From positions 158,920 through 222,919 of the forward strand of contig CAJNDS010002420.1 of the NCBI GenBank assembly GCA_905221605.1: DNA of 64,000 nt, given 5' to 3'. This DNA comes from Symbiodinium natans (Eukaryota > Sar > Dinophyceae > Suessiales > Symbiodiniaceae). The notes below the pieces were generated by a model. That model did not search any database, was not told where the DNA came from, and saw only the letters and a program-made list of their open reading frames with translations. The position numbers and the translations under genes were made by a program. This document shows positions 54,361-63,913 of this stretch, piece by piece (within the stretch, counting starts at the first letter, position 1; each line of letters opens with the position of its first letter).

Positions 54361-55113
54361 TGATTTCTTTTAAACTTCTTGCCGAAAAATTAGGGATCAT
54401 GCCCCTTGGTTCGAATGGTGGTAGCCTAGGATTCCATGATCTTGGGGGCTGTTCTTGCACAATGTGAGCAGCCCACAGCGCGTTTCAACAATCAGGTTGG
54501 AACCCCTGTACACCGAAACGATCCCGAGGTAGGGAGAGTGGAGTCGGTATAGGGTTGCAGGGCTCTAGGAGCTTGAGTTGGGTTCTGGTCTTTAGGCTCG
54601 GGGCTTCGGGACCACGCTAGGTCTCGGGTCGTGTCAGCAGAGGGCTCAGGGCTTAGAAAAGCTCTAAACCCTAAACCCTAAACCCTACACCCTAAACCCT
54701 AAACCCCTAAACCCTAAACCCTAAACTCTGAGACGGCGACGGGCATTATAGCACCCGGAAGGGGGAAGGCATCCTCATCGAACTTCACGCACAAGGCCAC
54801 CCTGCACACATGGGGCAGTTTAGGGTTTAGGGTTTGGGGTTTGGGGTTTAGGGTTTGGGGTTTAGGGTCTAGGGTCTAAGGTTTAGAGGAGGGGGGGGTG
54901 AGGGTGGTGTAGGGCTTGGAGTACAGGGACAAGGGTGGAGGATGTCGAGGGAACTTTGGTTTTCCCAGCTCAGCTGAAGATTTATCTTCCGGAAACGAGG
55001 GTTGAGGGTCCGGCACCAGTTTGGTTGGGGGAGTGGGATGGAGGCCGGGTTGGGCGCCCGTCTCATACCAAAAAGTGGAACCTCCAACGCTTTCCCTGAC
55101 GCTTTGGTTCATA
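54361..55113. other. Unique DNA with two telomere-like blocks
   Basis: CCCTAAA-sense at 54,665-54,727 and TTTAGGG-sense at 54,817-54,890 enclose about 90 bp. The rest is unrecognised. Confidence 0.65.
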
Positions 55114-55410
55114 TCATGCCCCAAGCCCGAAACAGTGCCTTACGAGCTTTTGAACGCAACTTGAATCCCGAGCGCTGCGACCGTCAACCCGGCTATAACG
55201 AGCGCTGCATTCCTTCGGTGGGCTGCAGGGTTTTAGGGCCGAGGGTTCGACGGGTTCGAACCTAAACGCTACACCCGAAGCCCCTAGGGTTTTAGGGGCT
55301 TGCATGGATAAGGATTGCATGTCGCGACATGAAGTCCGCCCAAGCGTCCCCAGCAACAGCAGCGTCCACAGCTGCAGCAGCAGAAGAACCATGGGTTGAT
55401 GCTTCAGCAA
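55114..55410 (-). CDS. Weak candidate: ORF with signal-peptide-like start (98 codons)
   Basis: The predicted protein begins MLKHQPMVLLLLQLWTLLLL and then GTLGRTSC, which has the basic, hydrophobic and small-residue layout of a secretory signal peptide. Downstream codons run through degenerate telomere-like sequence (CCCCTAAAACCCTAGGGG), so at most the first 30-40 codons could be a first exon. The leucine run arises from CTGCTGCTG repeats, which are common by chance. No homologue is recognised. Confidence 0.15.
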   Translation of the reverse strand: MLKHQPMVLLLLQLWTLLLLGTLGRTSCRDMQSLSMQAPKTLGASGVAFRFEPVEPSALKPCSPPKECSARYSRVDGRSARDSSCVQKLVRHCFGLGA

Positions 55411-56096
55411 ATCCTTGAAGTGGTTTCGAGCTTAGAGTTTAGGGTTAAGGGTTTTACCTCAAGAACCCAGAAGCTACTTGCAGTGGCAGATTTCAGAACC
55501 ACCTCTGGTTTGGGGTTCGGATTTGGGCTTGCAAGGGCTTGCAATTGAGGTTGCAGGTTGCACGCTCGTGAGTCGGAGTTGAGGCAAAGGAATCTTGGAG
55601 AGACTGGCCAGGAAAAAACCCTCACAGAAAGGCACCCAACTCCAACAAACATGTGGGGGAGCAGCTGGGAGCCACGATGCTTTCTGAGCACCGAAACCCC
55701 AAACCCCAAACCCCAAACCCTAAACCCTAAACCCCACCTCCCCCCCATACTCAAGCCCTAACCATCCCACTGCAGGCAGGGGGCAGCAATTAGCGCCTCT
55801 CGACCAGCACCTTCGCTGACGAGCTGCTCAGGGTTTAGGGTTTGGGGTTTGGGGTTTAAGCTTTAGGGTTTAGGGTTTAGGGTTTAGAGTTTAGGGTTTG
55901 GGGTTTGGGGTTTAGGGTTTGGGGTTTAGGGGAAAACTTGAACGCCTCAGGCATGGGCAACCCTTGAACGCCTCAGGCATGGGCAGGGGTCTGGAGGAGC
56001 ATTTGTACAGAGTGAAGCCTCTGTCCGGAAAACCTTTAAGCATACACCTCAAACCATAAAGCAACTTCATAACAGCATGTTTAAGGTTTAGGGTTT
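55411..56096. other. Telomere-block mosaic
   Basis: CCCTAAA/CCCCAAA-sense block at 55,695-55,735 and TTTAGGG/TTTGGGG-sense at 55,833-55,930. A 27-bp tandem duplication (TTGAACGCCTCAGGCATGGG) occurs at about 55,937-55,984. Confidence 0.8.
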
Positions 56097-56141
56097 AGGG
56101 TTTAGGGTTTAGGGTTAAACCCTAAACCCTAAACCCTAAAC
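56097..56141. repeat. Head-to-head telomere-like junction
   Basis: TTTAGGG units (56,097-56,116) meet CCCTAAA units (56,117-56,141) through AGGGTTAAACCCT, with no unique spacer. Confidence 0.95.
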
Positions 56142-57401
56142 CCATCCTTCTAGCCTGTGTACCCACCCCTTAAAATATCCCTAACACCCATGATGCCCAT
56201 TCTCCGACATATGGCAACCTTAAACCCCTAAAATCCTACTGGTCTAGGGTTTAGGGTTTAGGGTTTAGGGTTTAGGGTTTAGGGTTTAGGGTTTAGGGTT
56301 TATGCTTAAAGGTTGAGGGTTTGGGGCTTCGGAACCCTAAATCCTAAACTCTAAACTCTAAACCCGAAACCCTAAACCCTAAACCCTAAACCAAAACCCA
56401 AGACCCAAAACCCAGCACAACGCGGCGGAGCCACAGAAGAGGCAAAGTAGAACTCCACCAGCCAACTCCCAGAATCGTGAGGAGAGGAGGTAGTAGGCGT
56501 AGGATGGCGAATGCTGAACCTGCCCCAAGGGAGTTTTCCCCGAAAGCCTGGACAAAAATGGGTTTAGGGTTTAGGGTTTTAGGGTTTTAGGGTTTTGAGG
56601 TTTTGGGGTTTATGGTGTATAGGGTTGAGGGTTTTAGGGTGCAAACAGATCTGATCTGCACCGATCTTCCAGGGGTTGCGCGTCTTTGGGGGGGTGGGGG
56701 GGGGAGGTGTGTGGATGCTGGAAGATGTCTCTGGAAGCCTGTGAAAACGCACGAAAACAGATCCCCTTGGACGCAACAAGGGAGAATACAACATGCTCCT
56801 ATACCCTGAAGATTCAAACAGGGCAGGCGGAACCCCTAAACCCTAAACCCTAAACCATAAACCCTAAACCCAAACCCTAAACCCTAAACCGTAAACCCTG
56901 AACCTTACCTGTAACCCTGCAGGGTAAAACCTGGCAATGATGGCATCCTAAAAAAAGGCCGCAGCCCCTAATCAGGGTTTTGCTTTGGAGGGCCTACAAG
57001 GTTTATAGGGTCTAGGCTGCGGTGTCACTTCCGAAAATGCACATCTTGCAGGGCTTGTTCAACAGGCTCGGACTCATGTCAAAAAACCATCTTCACTTAT
57101 GCCGCTCTAAACCCTAAACCCCAAACCCCAAGCCCTAAACTAACCCTAAACTAACGTTGCAAACATCACCGTTCATTAGGGGTGCCTTCTTGGGGTTAGA
57201 GTTATAAGGGGATCCTACTGTTCGGGTGTCGTTTTGGGTTTTCGAAAACTCCCATATCTAGCCCCCAAAGCAAAACTCCAGGTAAAACAAAGTCTGCCCT
57301 GAAGGATACGAGAAGCGACCCTCCCCGTTTCAGAGTATCAGTGCTCGAAGTCGTTTCTTCCTCCGGTGTTGAGCGATGGAACCGATGATAATCGATGGCA
57401 G
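56142..57401. other. Telomere-block mosaic
   Basis: TTTAGGG-sense at 56,247-56,309 and 56,558-56,640; CCCTAAA-sense at 56,335-56,400, 56,830-56,905 and 57,105-57,150. The other pieces hold nothing recognisable. Confidence 0.75.
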
Positions 57402-57492
57402 TTGGGATGTTCCCCCTTATACTAACAGGGATTTTCATACCCCGATTCAGAATCCCTTTTAAGGACTGTTAGCATAAGGGGGAACATCCCAA
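57402..57492. mobile_element. Family A MITE (copy A5)
   Basis: TTGGGATGTTCCCCCTTATA ... CATAAGGGGGAACATCCCAA; outer arms match A3 over their full length, core diverged. 91 bp. Confidence 0.9.
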
Positions 57493-57602
57493 GATGGCAG
57501 CATTTGCTGCAAAGGTGCAGAATGCCGAAAGCAAGGGGTCGGTGGATGGAACGTTGATGAAGAAGTGTGGATCCGACTCCCTTAACACCCCGATTCGGAA
57601 GC

Positions 57603-57792
57603 TTGATGGTTCATGGGTACTTTTAAGAAGGGTTACAAGTCCCCTGAGTAAGGACGGTTTAGGGTTTAGGGTTTAGGGTTTAGGGTTTAGGGTTTAGGGT
57701 TTAGGGTTTAGGGTTTAGGGTTTAGGGTTTAGGGTTACCACCATTGTTACCCTGCTTAGAACTCTACTTATAAGTAGCCATGAACCTCCAAG
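57603..57792. mobile_element. Family C element containing a telomere array (C4)
   Basis: TTGATGGTTCATGGGTACTT on the left and ATAAGTAGCCATGAACCTCC on the right are the family C ends. Eleven TTTAGGG units (57,657-57,735) sit between them, where C1 has about 60 bp of ordinary core. Confidence 0.8.
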
Positions 57793-57860
57793 AGGGGACG
57801 CATGGAAAGCCCAAACCTCGACCATATCTAACAAAGCATGAGGGGTTCTGATGTGCCCTG

Positions 57861-57964
57861 TTTAGGGTTTAGGGTTTGGGGTTTAGGGTTTAGGGTTGAG
57901 GGTTGAGGGTTGAGGGTTTAGGGTTTAGGGTTGAGGGTTGAGGGCTTAGGGTTTAGGGTTTAGG
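57861..57964 (+). repeat. Telomere-like block with TTGAGGG variants
   Basis: TTTAGGG and TTGAGGG units alternate. Confidence 0.95.
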
Positions 57965-58111
57965 GCCCTCACCGGTGCCCATGGCCATTTTTTGGTTTTG
58001 CCCCTTGGGCTTGGAGGGTGGTTTGGACTCGAGGGTTCTCTGAATTCTACTCCACATGCTCCCCCCCCCCCCCCCCCCCCCCCACCGCGTCCTGTTACGG
58101 GGACCGGGGAA

Positions 58112-58270
58112 ACCCTAAACCCTAAACCCCAAACCCTAGACCCTAAACCCTAAGCCCCAAACCCTACACCCTAACCCTAAACCCTAAACCCTAAACCCAA
58201 AACCCTAAACCCTAAAACCTAAAACCTAAACCCTAAACCCTAACCCTAAGCCCTAAACCCTCACCCTCAA
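58112..58270 (-). repeat. Telomere-like block
   Basis: About 150 bp of CCCTAAA with CCCCAAA and CCTAAAA variants; preceded at 58,063 by a C run of about 20. Confidence 0.95.
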
Positions 58271-58389
58271 CTGGGCCCAGAGTGACCAGACGCTGCTGGG
58301 GCCCAGCTTCCTGGGCCTTGGGATCCTAAACCTGCAAGATGCAAAGCCCTCCATCCTCCTGCAACTACTATTTGCTGGCTTAAGAACCC

Positions 58390-58558
58390 GTTTAGGGTTT
58401 AGGGTTTATAGGGTTTATAGGGTTTATAGGGTTTATAGGGTTTATAGGGTTTATAGGGTTTATAGGGATTAGAGGGTTTATAGGGTTCATAGGGTTTACA
58501 GGGTTTACAGGGTTTATAGGGTTTATAGGGTTTATAGGGTTAGGGTTTTGGGTTTAGG
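58390..58558 (+). repeat. TTTATAGGG nonamer array
   Basis: About a dozen TTTATAGGG units between ordinary TTTAGGG words. The same rare variant forms the array at 61,213-61,407. Confidence 0.95.
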
Positions 58559-58712
58559 GCCCCCCCAAAAAAGAAAAGATAAACGACCCTGTATTGCCCT
58601 TCTGTAAGGAAGAATAGCTTCATGTGTTTTCTTTGCCGGGGGGGGGGGGGTTCTGAAGCAAATAGTAGGTAACACTGGAACTCCTGAACTTAAAGCCTGA
58701 ACTCGAAATCGG

Positions 58713-58805
58713 GTTTAGGGTTTAGGGTTTAGGGTTTAGGGTTTAGGGTTTAGGGTTTCTGTAGTCCCTATTAAGGACTGTTAGGTCTAAGGGTGAACAT
58801 CCCAA
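58713..58805. mobile_element. Telomere-like block joined to half of a family A MITE
   Basis: TTTAGGG units (58,713-58,758) are followed by AGTCCCTATTAAGGACTGTT and GGGTGAACATCCCAA, the right half of family A. The left half is missing at the junction. Confidence 0.7.
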
Positions 58806-58856
58806 AGGGTACCCCTTTTCTGCTTTAGCAAGCTAGGAAAGCCCTGCAGGTGTATA

Positions 58857-59083
58857 CCAGGTTCCCCAGTAACTCCTTCATAAGAAGGGTATAGGATTTA
58901 GGGTTTAGGGTTTAGGGCTAGGTGGCCCCAGTAGCCTAGCCAGAGCCTAGGATTTCAACGGGCGCCCTTGTTTGCTTAATGGGGTTGAGAAGGGCACCTA
59001 GACCCCCCAAAAAGGGGATCAAGTAAGGAACCCCTCGAAACAAAAAGGGGCAAAAGGCTGCTACTGGAAGACCTAGTAGAAGC
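58857..59083. mobile_element. Family B-type element with an internal telomere block (B4)
   Basis: CCAGGTTCCCCAGTAAC on the left and CTACTGGAAGACCTAG on the right; a TTTAGGG block lies inside at 58,890-58,916. Longer and more diverged than other B copies. Confidence 0.5.
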
Positions 59084-59773
59084 CCTAAACCCTCCACTGG
59101 CCCCCGATCTTCCGAGCGTGCCGCCACAGCCAAACCTTGATCCAGCCCAATCTTCCGGTACAAATCAGAGAGGATGGGGGTCGCTGATCTTAGAGGGCTC
59201 TTTGGACCCGACTCAGGGCATGTCTTGGGGTTGGAACTGGCGGTTTGGGTCCGTTGTGGGGCCGGAGAATCTGGCTTTTGCCCGATCAGGACAAATGTAA
59301 AGCAAAAGCAGGGATGCGGGACCTGGGACGCGACCCAGTTTTGCGGCTTACTGTTGCATGAACCCCCCCCCCCCTCCAAGATCGAGATATTCGACCCGTA
59401 AACATGTGGTGAGTTGTCAGGCTATCAGACAAAGCATAAACCCCCATCGAGCTATTCGAGCTGTGAACATACGGTGCGTTCTCAACATGATGGTCCCTTT
59501 CTGGGCAACAGCGACCATTTTGGGGGGGTTTACGAAAATAAGGGACCCCTCATATAGACCCCCAAATAATAAGATCCACTTTGAATAAGGAACCAAAAAA
59601 AGGTACTCCCTAAAATCGTAAACAACTAAACCCTAAACCCTAAACACTTAACCCTAAACCCTAAATCCCTTCGACGTGGCAAGTACGAGCTCGGCGGTCC
59701 GGCTTTCCCTGAAGCTGCCCCGCTTGGAGCCGTGGCAGCAAGAACTTTGGGGTACTTGACACCTCTTCACCAT
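59084..59773. other. Unique DNA
   Basis: ORFs up to 76 codons without known domains; a short CCCTAAA-sense block at 59,623-59,668. Confidence 0.55.
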
Positions 59774-59885
59774 GTGTGGGTAGTTCTCTAAATTCGGGTC
59801 CCGTATGGAATCACCTAGGCACTAGGGGGCGCCCCTCAGAAGAAGGACCCGCAACAAAGACCCTAATCTAGAGAATTACCCCACA
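59774..59885. mobile_element. Fold-back element, family M
   Basis: GTGTGGGTAGTTCTCTAAAT and TAGAGAATTACCCCACA are inverted, with GGGTCC / GGACCC inner arms. Single copy noticed. Confidence 0.65.
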
Positions 59886-60840
59886 GGCCTATACACAGCA
59901 AGCACTTAAGTCAGTGCTGTGGAGCGCCCCTCAGACGGCTACAGAGCACTCCACAATCTTTGGGTCGGCATGGATATTCTTGAAACCTTGGCTAGGAGCG
60001 AGAATCAGGGTTTAGGGTTTCGGGTTTAGGGTTTCGGGTTTGGAGAGTTTATGGACTAAGGCTTCTGGCAACCTTGACCGCACGCAGCACCTACCCCACC
60101 CCACCCAATAAACGCAAACACCCCGCGAATCCCTGTGAATTCGAAACCCTGAACCCTGAACCCTAAACCCTGAACCCTAAACCCTGAACCCTGAACCCAG
60201 AACCCTGAACCCTAAACCCTCATTTCGTTTCTACGCTGCGGACGAGGAAGATCCAAAACTCATCTAGGCCCCTCGTCCACAATTCCGAAAACAAACGGAA
60301 GCCAAGACCACCCATGGGTTTAGGGTTTAGGGTTGCGGGTTTAGGGTTTAGGGTTTAGGGTTTAGGGCAACCTCGAAGAAGCCGTGCTCAACCCCCTCCC
60401 CTCCGCCCCAAGCTAAGTCTTGTAATAGACCTAATAGCCCCAACCAATCTCCGTAATCGATTCTCAACCCTTGCCGCGAAAAACTCAACCCCCTAGACTC
60501 TGAACTCTGTGCCTCTCAACCCTATATGCGCTAAACCTTGCAGAGCCTAACCCCGAGCCCCCAACCCCCCTTGCCCCCAGAGCCCCAAACCCCCCCCCCC
60601 CCCCGAGCCCTAAACCCTAAACCCTAAACCCCAAACCCTAATCCCCAAACCCCAAACCCTAAACCCTAAACCCTAAACCCTAAACCCCAAACCCCAAACC
60701 CTAAACCCTAAACCCTAAAACGCCCCCCCCCGAGTGCTCGTTCGAGCCGCCCATGGCCGGGTCATGGATGCGCTTCTCGTTGCGCCGGCCAACCTCTGCG
60801 GAGACCTCGGATGGCTCCGAAGGCCCCTTAGACCAACAGC
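59886..60840. other. Telomere-block mosaic
   Basis: TTTAGGG-sense at 60,007-60,045 and 60,315-60,366; CCCTAAA-sense at 60,146-60,219 and 60,608-60,719. 60,380-60,600 is C-rich and unrecognised. Confidence 0.75.
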
Positions 60841-60966
60841 GGTTTAGGGTTTAGGGTTTAGGGTTTAGGGTTTAGGGTTTAGGGTTTTAATAGGGATTAT
60901 AGTACCCCCTATTTTAATTAATCCCTCTTAAGGACTGTTATAGTATCAGGCGGAGCATCCAAACGA
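60841..60966. mobile_element. Telomere-like block joined to a truncated family A MITE (A7)
   Basis: Six TTTAGGG units (60,841-60,887) run into TAATAGGGATTATAGTACCC and AAGGACTGTTATAGTATCAG, the family A core and right side. The left outer arm is absent. The right end GGAGCATCC is worn. Confidence 0.65.
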
Positions 60967-61086
60967 TAAACCCAAAAAAACCCACAAAAAAACCCGCAAA
61001 CCCCCAACGCTCTATCCAAAAAGGGAGCTTAAGCCCCAAGGTGGCGAGGATTTGGAGCCACTTGACGCACAAGGACCCTGACCCCT

Positions 61087-61150
61087 AAACCCTAAACCCT
61101 AAACCCTAAACCCTAAACCTAAACCCTAAACCCTAAACCCTAAACCCTAA
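61087..61150 (-). repeat. Telomere-like block
   Basis: Nine CCCTAAA units. Confidence 0.95.
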
Positions 61151-61212
61151 CAAACCCGTGCCTCCTCCAACTCAGCGCGGAAGTTGTCCATGAGCTTGAC
61201 CATCTCCTGCGG

Positions 61213-61407
61213 TTTATAGGGTTTAGGGGGTTTATAGGGTTTATAGGGTTTAGGGGGTTTATAGGGTTTATAGGGTTTATAGGGTTTATAGGGTTTATAG
61301 GGTTTATAGGGTTTATCGGGTTTATAGGGTTTGTAGGGTTTAGGGGGTTTATAGGGTTTAGGGGGTTTATAGGGTTTATAGGGTTTATAGGGTTTATAGG
61401 GTTTATG
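61213..61407 (+). repeat. TTTATAGGG nonamer array (second locus)
   Basis: About twenty TTTATAGGG and TTTAGGGGG units; the same variant as 58,390-58,558, 2.8 kb away. Confidence 0.95.
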
Positions 61408-62397
61408 GCCCCTAATCCCCTAAACCAACCCTAGACCCCTAAATCCTAACGCTTCTCGCAAGCTGCAGGAATTTTTCCGGAAAGGGCAATTTATCAGTTG
61501 GTAGGGGTGTGGTAAGAAGGCATAACGAAGCCGTGCATGCGCGACTGACTTCGCACAAGCCTCAGCTTAGGGCAGGAGGGTTCCTCTCTGATCCTGCGGG
61601 AAGTTCGAAGATGCTAAGCTTAAGTCCAGATCCAAAGCCAACTCAACAACAAACCCCACTACCCCCCCCCCCCCCCCCCCCCAACCCCCAAAACAAAAAA
61701 ACGAAAACACAAAATTATTTTACCTCGAACATCCCACCCTCTCTTGGTAGAGATACTCTGGGGCTGGGCACTCCGACACTCTGGGGTTGGAGGGAGACTC
61801 TGGGCAACTCCAGGGAGACTCTGGAAAGCAAAAGCTAGCAAATGAACCCAACAAAAACAATACCCCGAGAACAAAAACAAACTAGACCCTTCCCAAGCCC
61901 CTTCAAGCCAACTCGCAAAACATCGCGGCTCCTGCTGCTTGTAGATGCCCTGGAAGACATGGCCTGGGTGTTCAGGCCCCTCAACCCCTAACCCTAAACC
62001 CTCAATTATGAACCCTTTGAGTGCTCTAAACTCTATGTATACAAAAAGACTTAAACCCTGAACTGCAGCCCTGGTGGTAATCTGACGTTGAGCCCAGGAA
62101 AGTTCCTGCACGCCTTGCCCTTTTTTCATGCAAATCGGTCTCCGAGGCCCTTGCTGGCCCTGCACCGCGTTCAGGGTTTAGGGCCTTAGGGTTTTAGAAT
62201 TTCGGGTTTTGGGTTTAGGGTTCTAGGGTTGAAGGTTTAGTCGGGCCCAGCACGACATGCATGCCAAGGCGCTGTAGTCCTCGATAAGCTTCGGCTGCAA
62301 GGCAGAGGTGAAGACGGCCACGGCAGTCATCTGTATATGCTGCAGCGGCCTTCTCAGAATCCATGACTTAGGGACTTAGGGGCTGAATACCCTAGGG
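61408..62397. other. Unique DNA
   Basis: A C run at 61,663-61,682 and ORFs of 109 (plus) and 168 codons (minus, 61,659-62,165) that run through it; the latter ends in poly-Gly from the C run and is not credible. No domain recognised. Confidence 0.55.
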
Positions 62398-62556
62398 TTT
62401 AGGGTTGGGGGTTAGGGTTTAGGGTTTAGGGTTTAGGGTTTAGGGTTTCGGGTTTAGGGTTTACTGCAGGGCTGAATACCCTAGCCAAAAAAAGGGTTAG
62501 CCTTTGATTTGTAGTAGGGCGATATAGAACAAAAAAGGTTAAAGGTGAACTGCCCA
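62398..62556. mobile_element. TTTAGGG block followed by a D-type fold-back (D3)
   Basis: Heptamer block 62,398-62,463, then GCTGAATACCCTAGCC, GGGTTAGCCTTT and AAAGGTTAAAGGTGAAC arms resembling family D. Ends are poorly conserved. Confidence 0.45.
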
Positions 62557-63196
62557 TCCCCTAAGATGAACCATGCAGAGTTTTCCCAGACACAAGTACG
62601 CTTGCTCGCGGCTTCAAGACCGAACCCAAGGTGGTTCTTACCTAGCTTGTAGCCAAGAAGCCGGTCAAGAAGCAAGTATAGTGCTAAACATGCGCGCAAC
62701 CAAACAACACACACGCTCGGTCTACAGGGAGCGGCGTGCTTGCAACAACGGCAGGACCTATTTCGTCGGAAGGGTGTTTCCACAAGAACCCCCAGGATCA
62801 GAACCTCATCCAGTGCAGCGAGAGCCCTGTCAACTTGTGTGCCCCTGCTCAGTCAGCGTCAAAGGAAGGCTCTAAAACTTCCCTGAACCCTAAATCCTAG
62901 ACCCTAAACCCTAAACCCTGAACCCTAAACCCTAAACCCTAAACCCTGAACCCTAAACCCCAACCCCGGATTAGGATGACTCTGCTCAGCGGTTGGCCTT
63001 GCGGATTTCTCGCCCTCCCTCCAGGAGAAGGAAGCCAACTCGGGATCCCGATAGTAATCACCTGTGGAGACCAGCTCACTCGGGTTCAGGGCTTGTAGGG
63101 TTTAGGGTTTAGGGTCTAAAGTTTAGGATTTAAGGTTTCGGGTTCAGGGTTTAGGGTTTGGGCCTAAACGTGCTAAACCAGCTCACTGGGGTTGCG
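62557..63196. other. Unique DNA and telomere-like blocks
   Basis: Overlapping 100-codon ORFs on opposite strands (62,481-62,875), unrecognised; CCCTAAA-sense block 62,884-62,967; TTTAGGG-sense 63,099-63,160. Confidence 0.6.
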
Positions 63197-63300
63197 GGAC
63201 CAATTGAGCCCTAAAACAAGGGTCATATTCCCTATACTACTATACACCCCATTAATGCATATGAACCATACACCATGTTAGAGTTCATTTCGTCCCTAAG
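63197..63300. mobile_element. Fold-back element, family G (copy G4)
   Basis: GGGACCAATTGAGCCCTAAA ... GAGTTCATTTCGTCCC, with GGTCATATTCCCTATACTAC inside. Confidence 0.65.
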
Positions 63301-63370
63301 GTTCCCTTCACGCAAGATTGTGTTCCTAACTTGGAGGTCGCGGTGCCTAATCCGCTCCCTCAATTTATTG

Positions 63371-63455
63371 ACCCCAAATATTAAATATCCCCCACACACT
63401 ATCATATACCTCACATGGGAGAAATTGAAAAATTCGAGGGTAGGGGAGGGATATT
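63371..63455. mobile_element. Family F relative
   Basis: CAAATATTAAATATCCCCCA ... GGTAGGGGAGGGATATTGG; a diverged inverted pair similar to 6,532-6,705. Confidence 0.5.
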
Positions 63456-63639
63456 GGATGAGGGAGAATGGCTGAGTACATCAGAATTGGCATCTCAGCT
63501 TGTCTTGCGGTACGCTATGCCCCCCAAAAAGATGCTGTGGAGGCAAACGCCCCCCAAACCCCAAACACAGTGGTGTTCGGGATTCATGCATGTGTCCCAA
63601 GGCATTGGAGCAGGGTCCCCTGAAGCCAAAACCATAGAC

Positions 63640-63770
63640 AAAGCCCTAGACCCTAAACCTTTAAACCCTAAACCTTTAAACCCTACACCTTTAAACCCTA
63701 AACCTTTAAACCCTACCTACACCTTTAAACCCTAAACCTTTAAACCCCAAACCCTAAGCCCTGAACCCGA
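63640..63770 (-). repeat. Telomere-like block with CCTTTAAA variants
   Basis: Units of AACCCTAAACCTTTA repeated about five times, an expansion of a two-unit variant. Confidence 0.9.
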
Positions 63771-63840
63771 AACCCCGAACATTATGGACCAACACGCTGC
63801 AAATCTGCTGTCCGACATCCCTGAGAAAGGACGCCATGAC

Positions 63841-63913
63841 GGTCCCTGTTGGGGGTTACTGTTCTACGGCGGCCCAGAATATTGAGGGTACCCGAAAAGG
63901 GACCCTTATTTAG
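63841..63913. mobile_element. Fold-back element, family H (copy H2)
   Basis: GGTCCCTGTTGGGGGTTACT ... GGGTACCCGAAAAGGGACC with the GGCGGCCC word, like H1 at 18,790. Confidence 0.65.

Noticed and set aside
54400-54440. Possible tRNA T-arm (GGTTCGAATGG)
   Set aside because: No acceptor stem, D-arm or anticodon arm could be placed around it.
57966-58020. Dinoflagellate spliced-leader-like word (GGCCATTTTTTGGTTTTGCC)
   Set aside because: Only loosely similar to the known leader; key positions differ and no second occurrence was found.
61659-62165. 168-codon minus-strand ORF
   Set aside because: It ends in poly-Gly from a C run, has no recognised domain, and a length near 170 codons is expected by chance in this much sequence.
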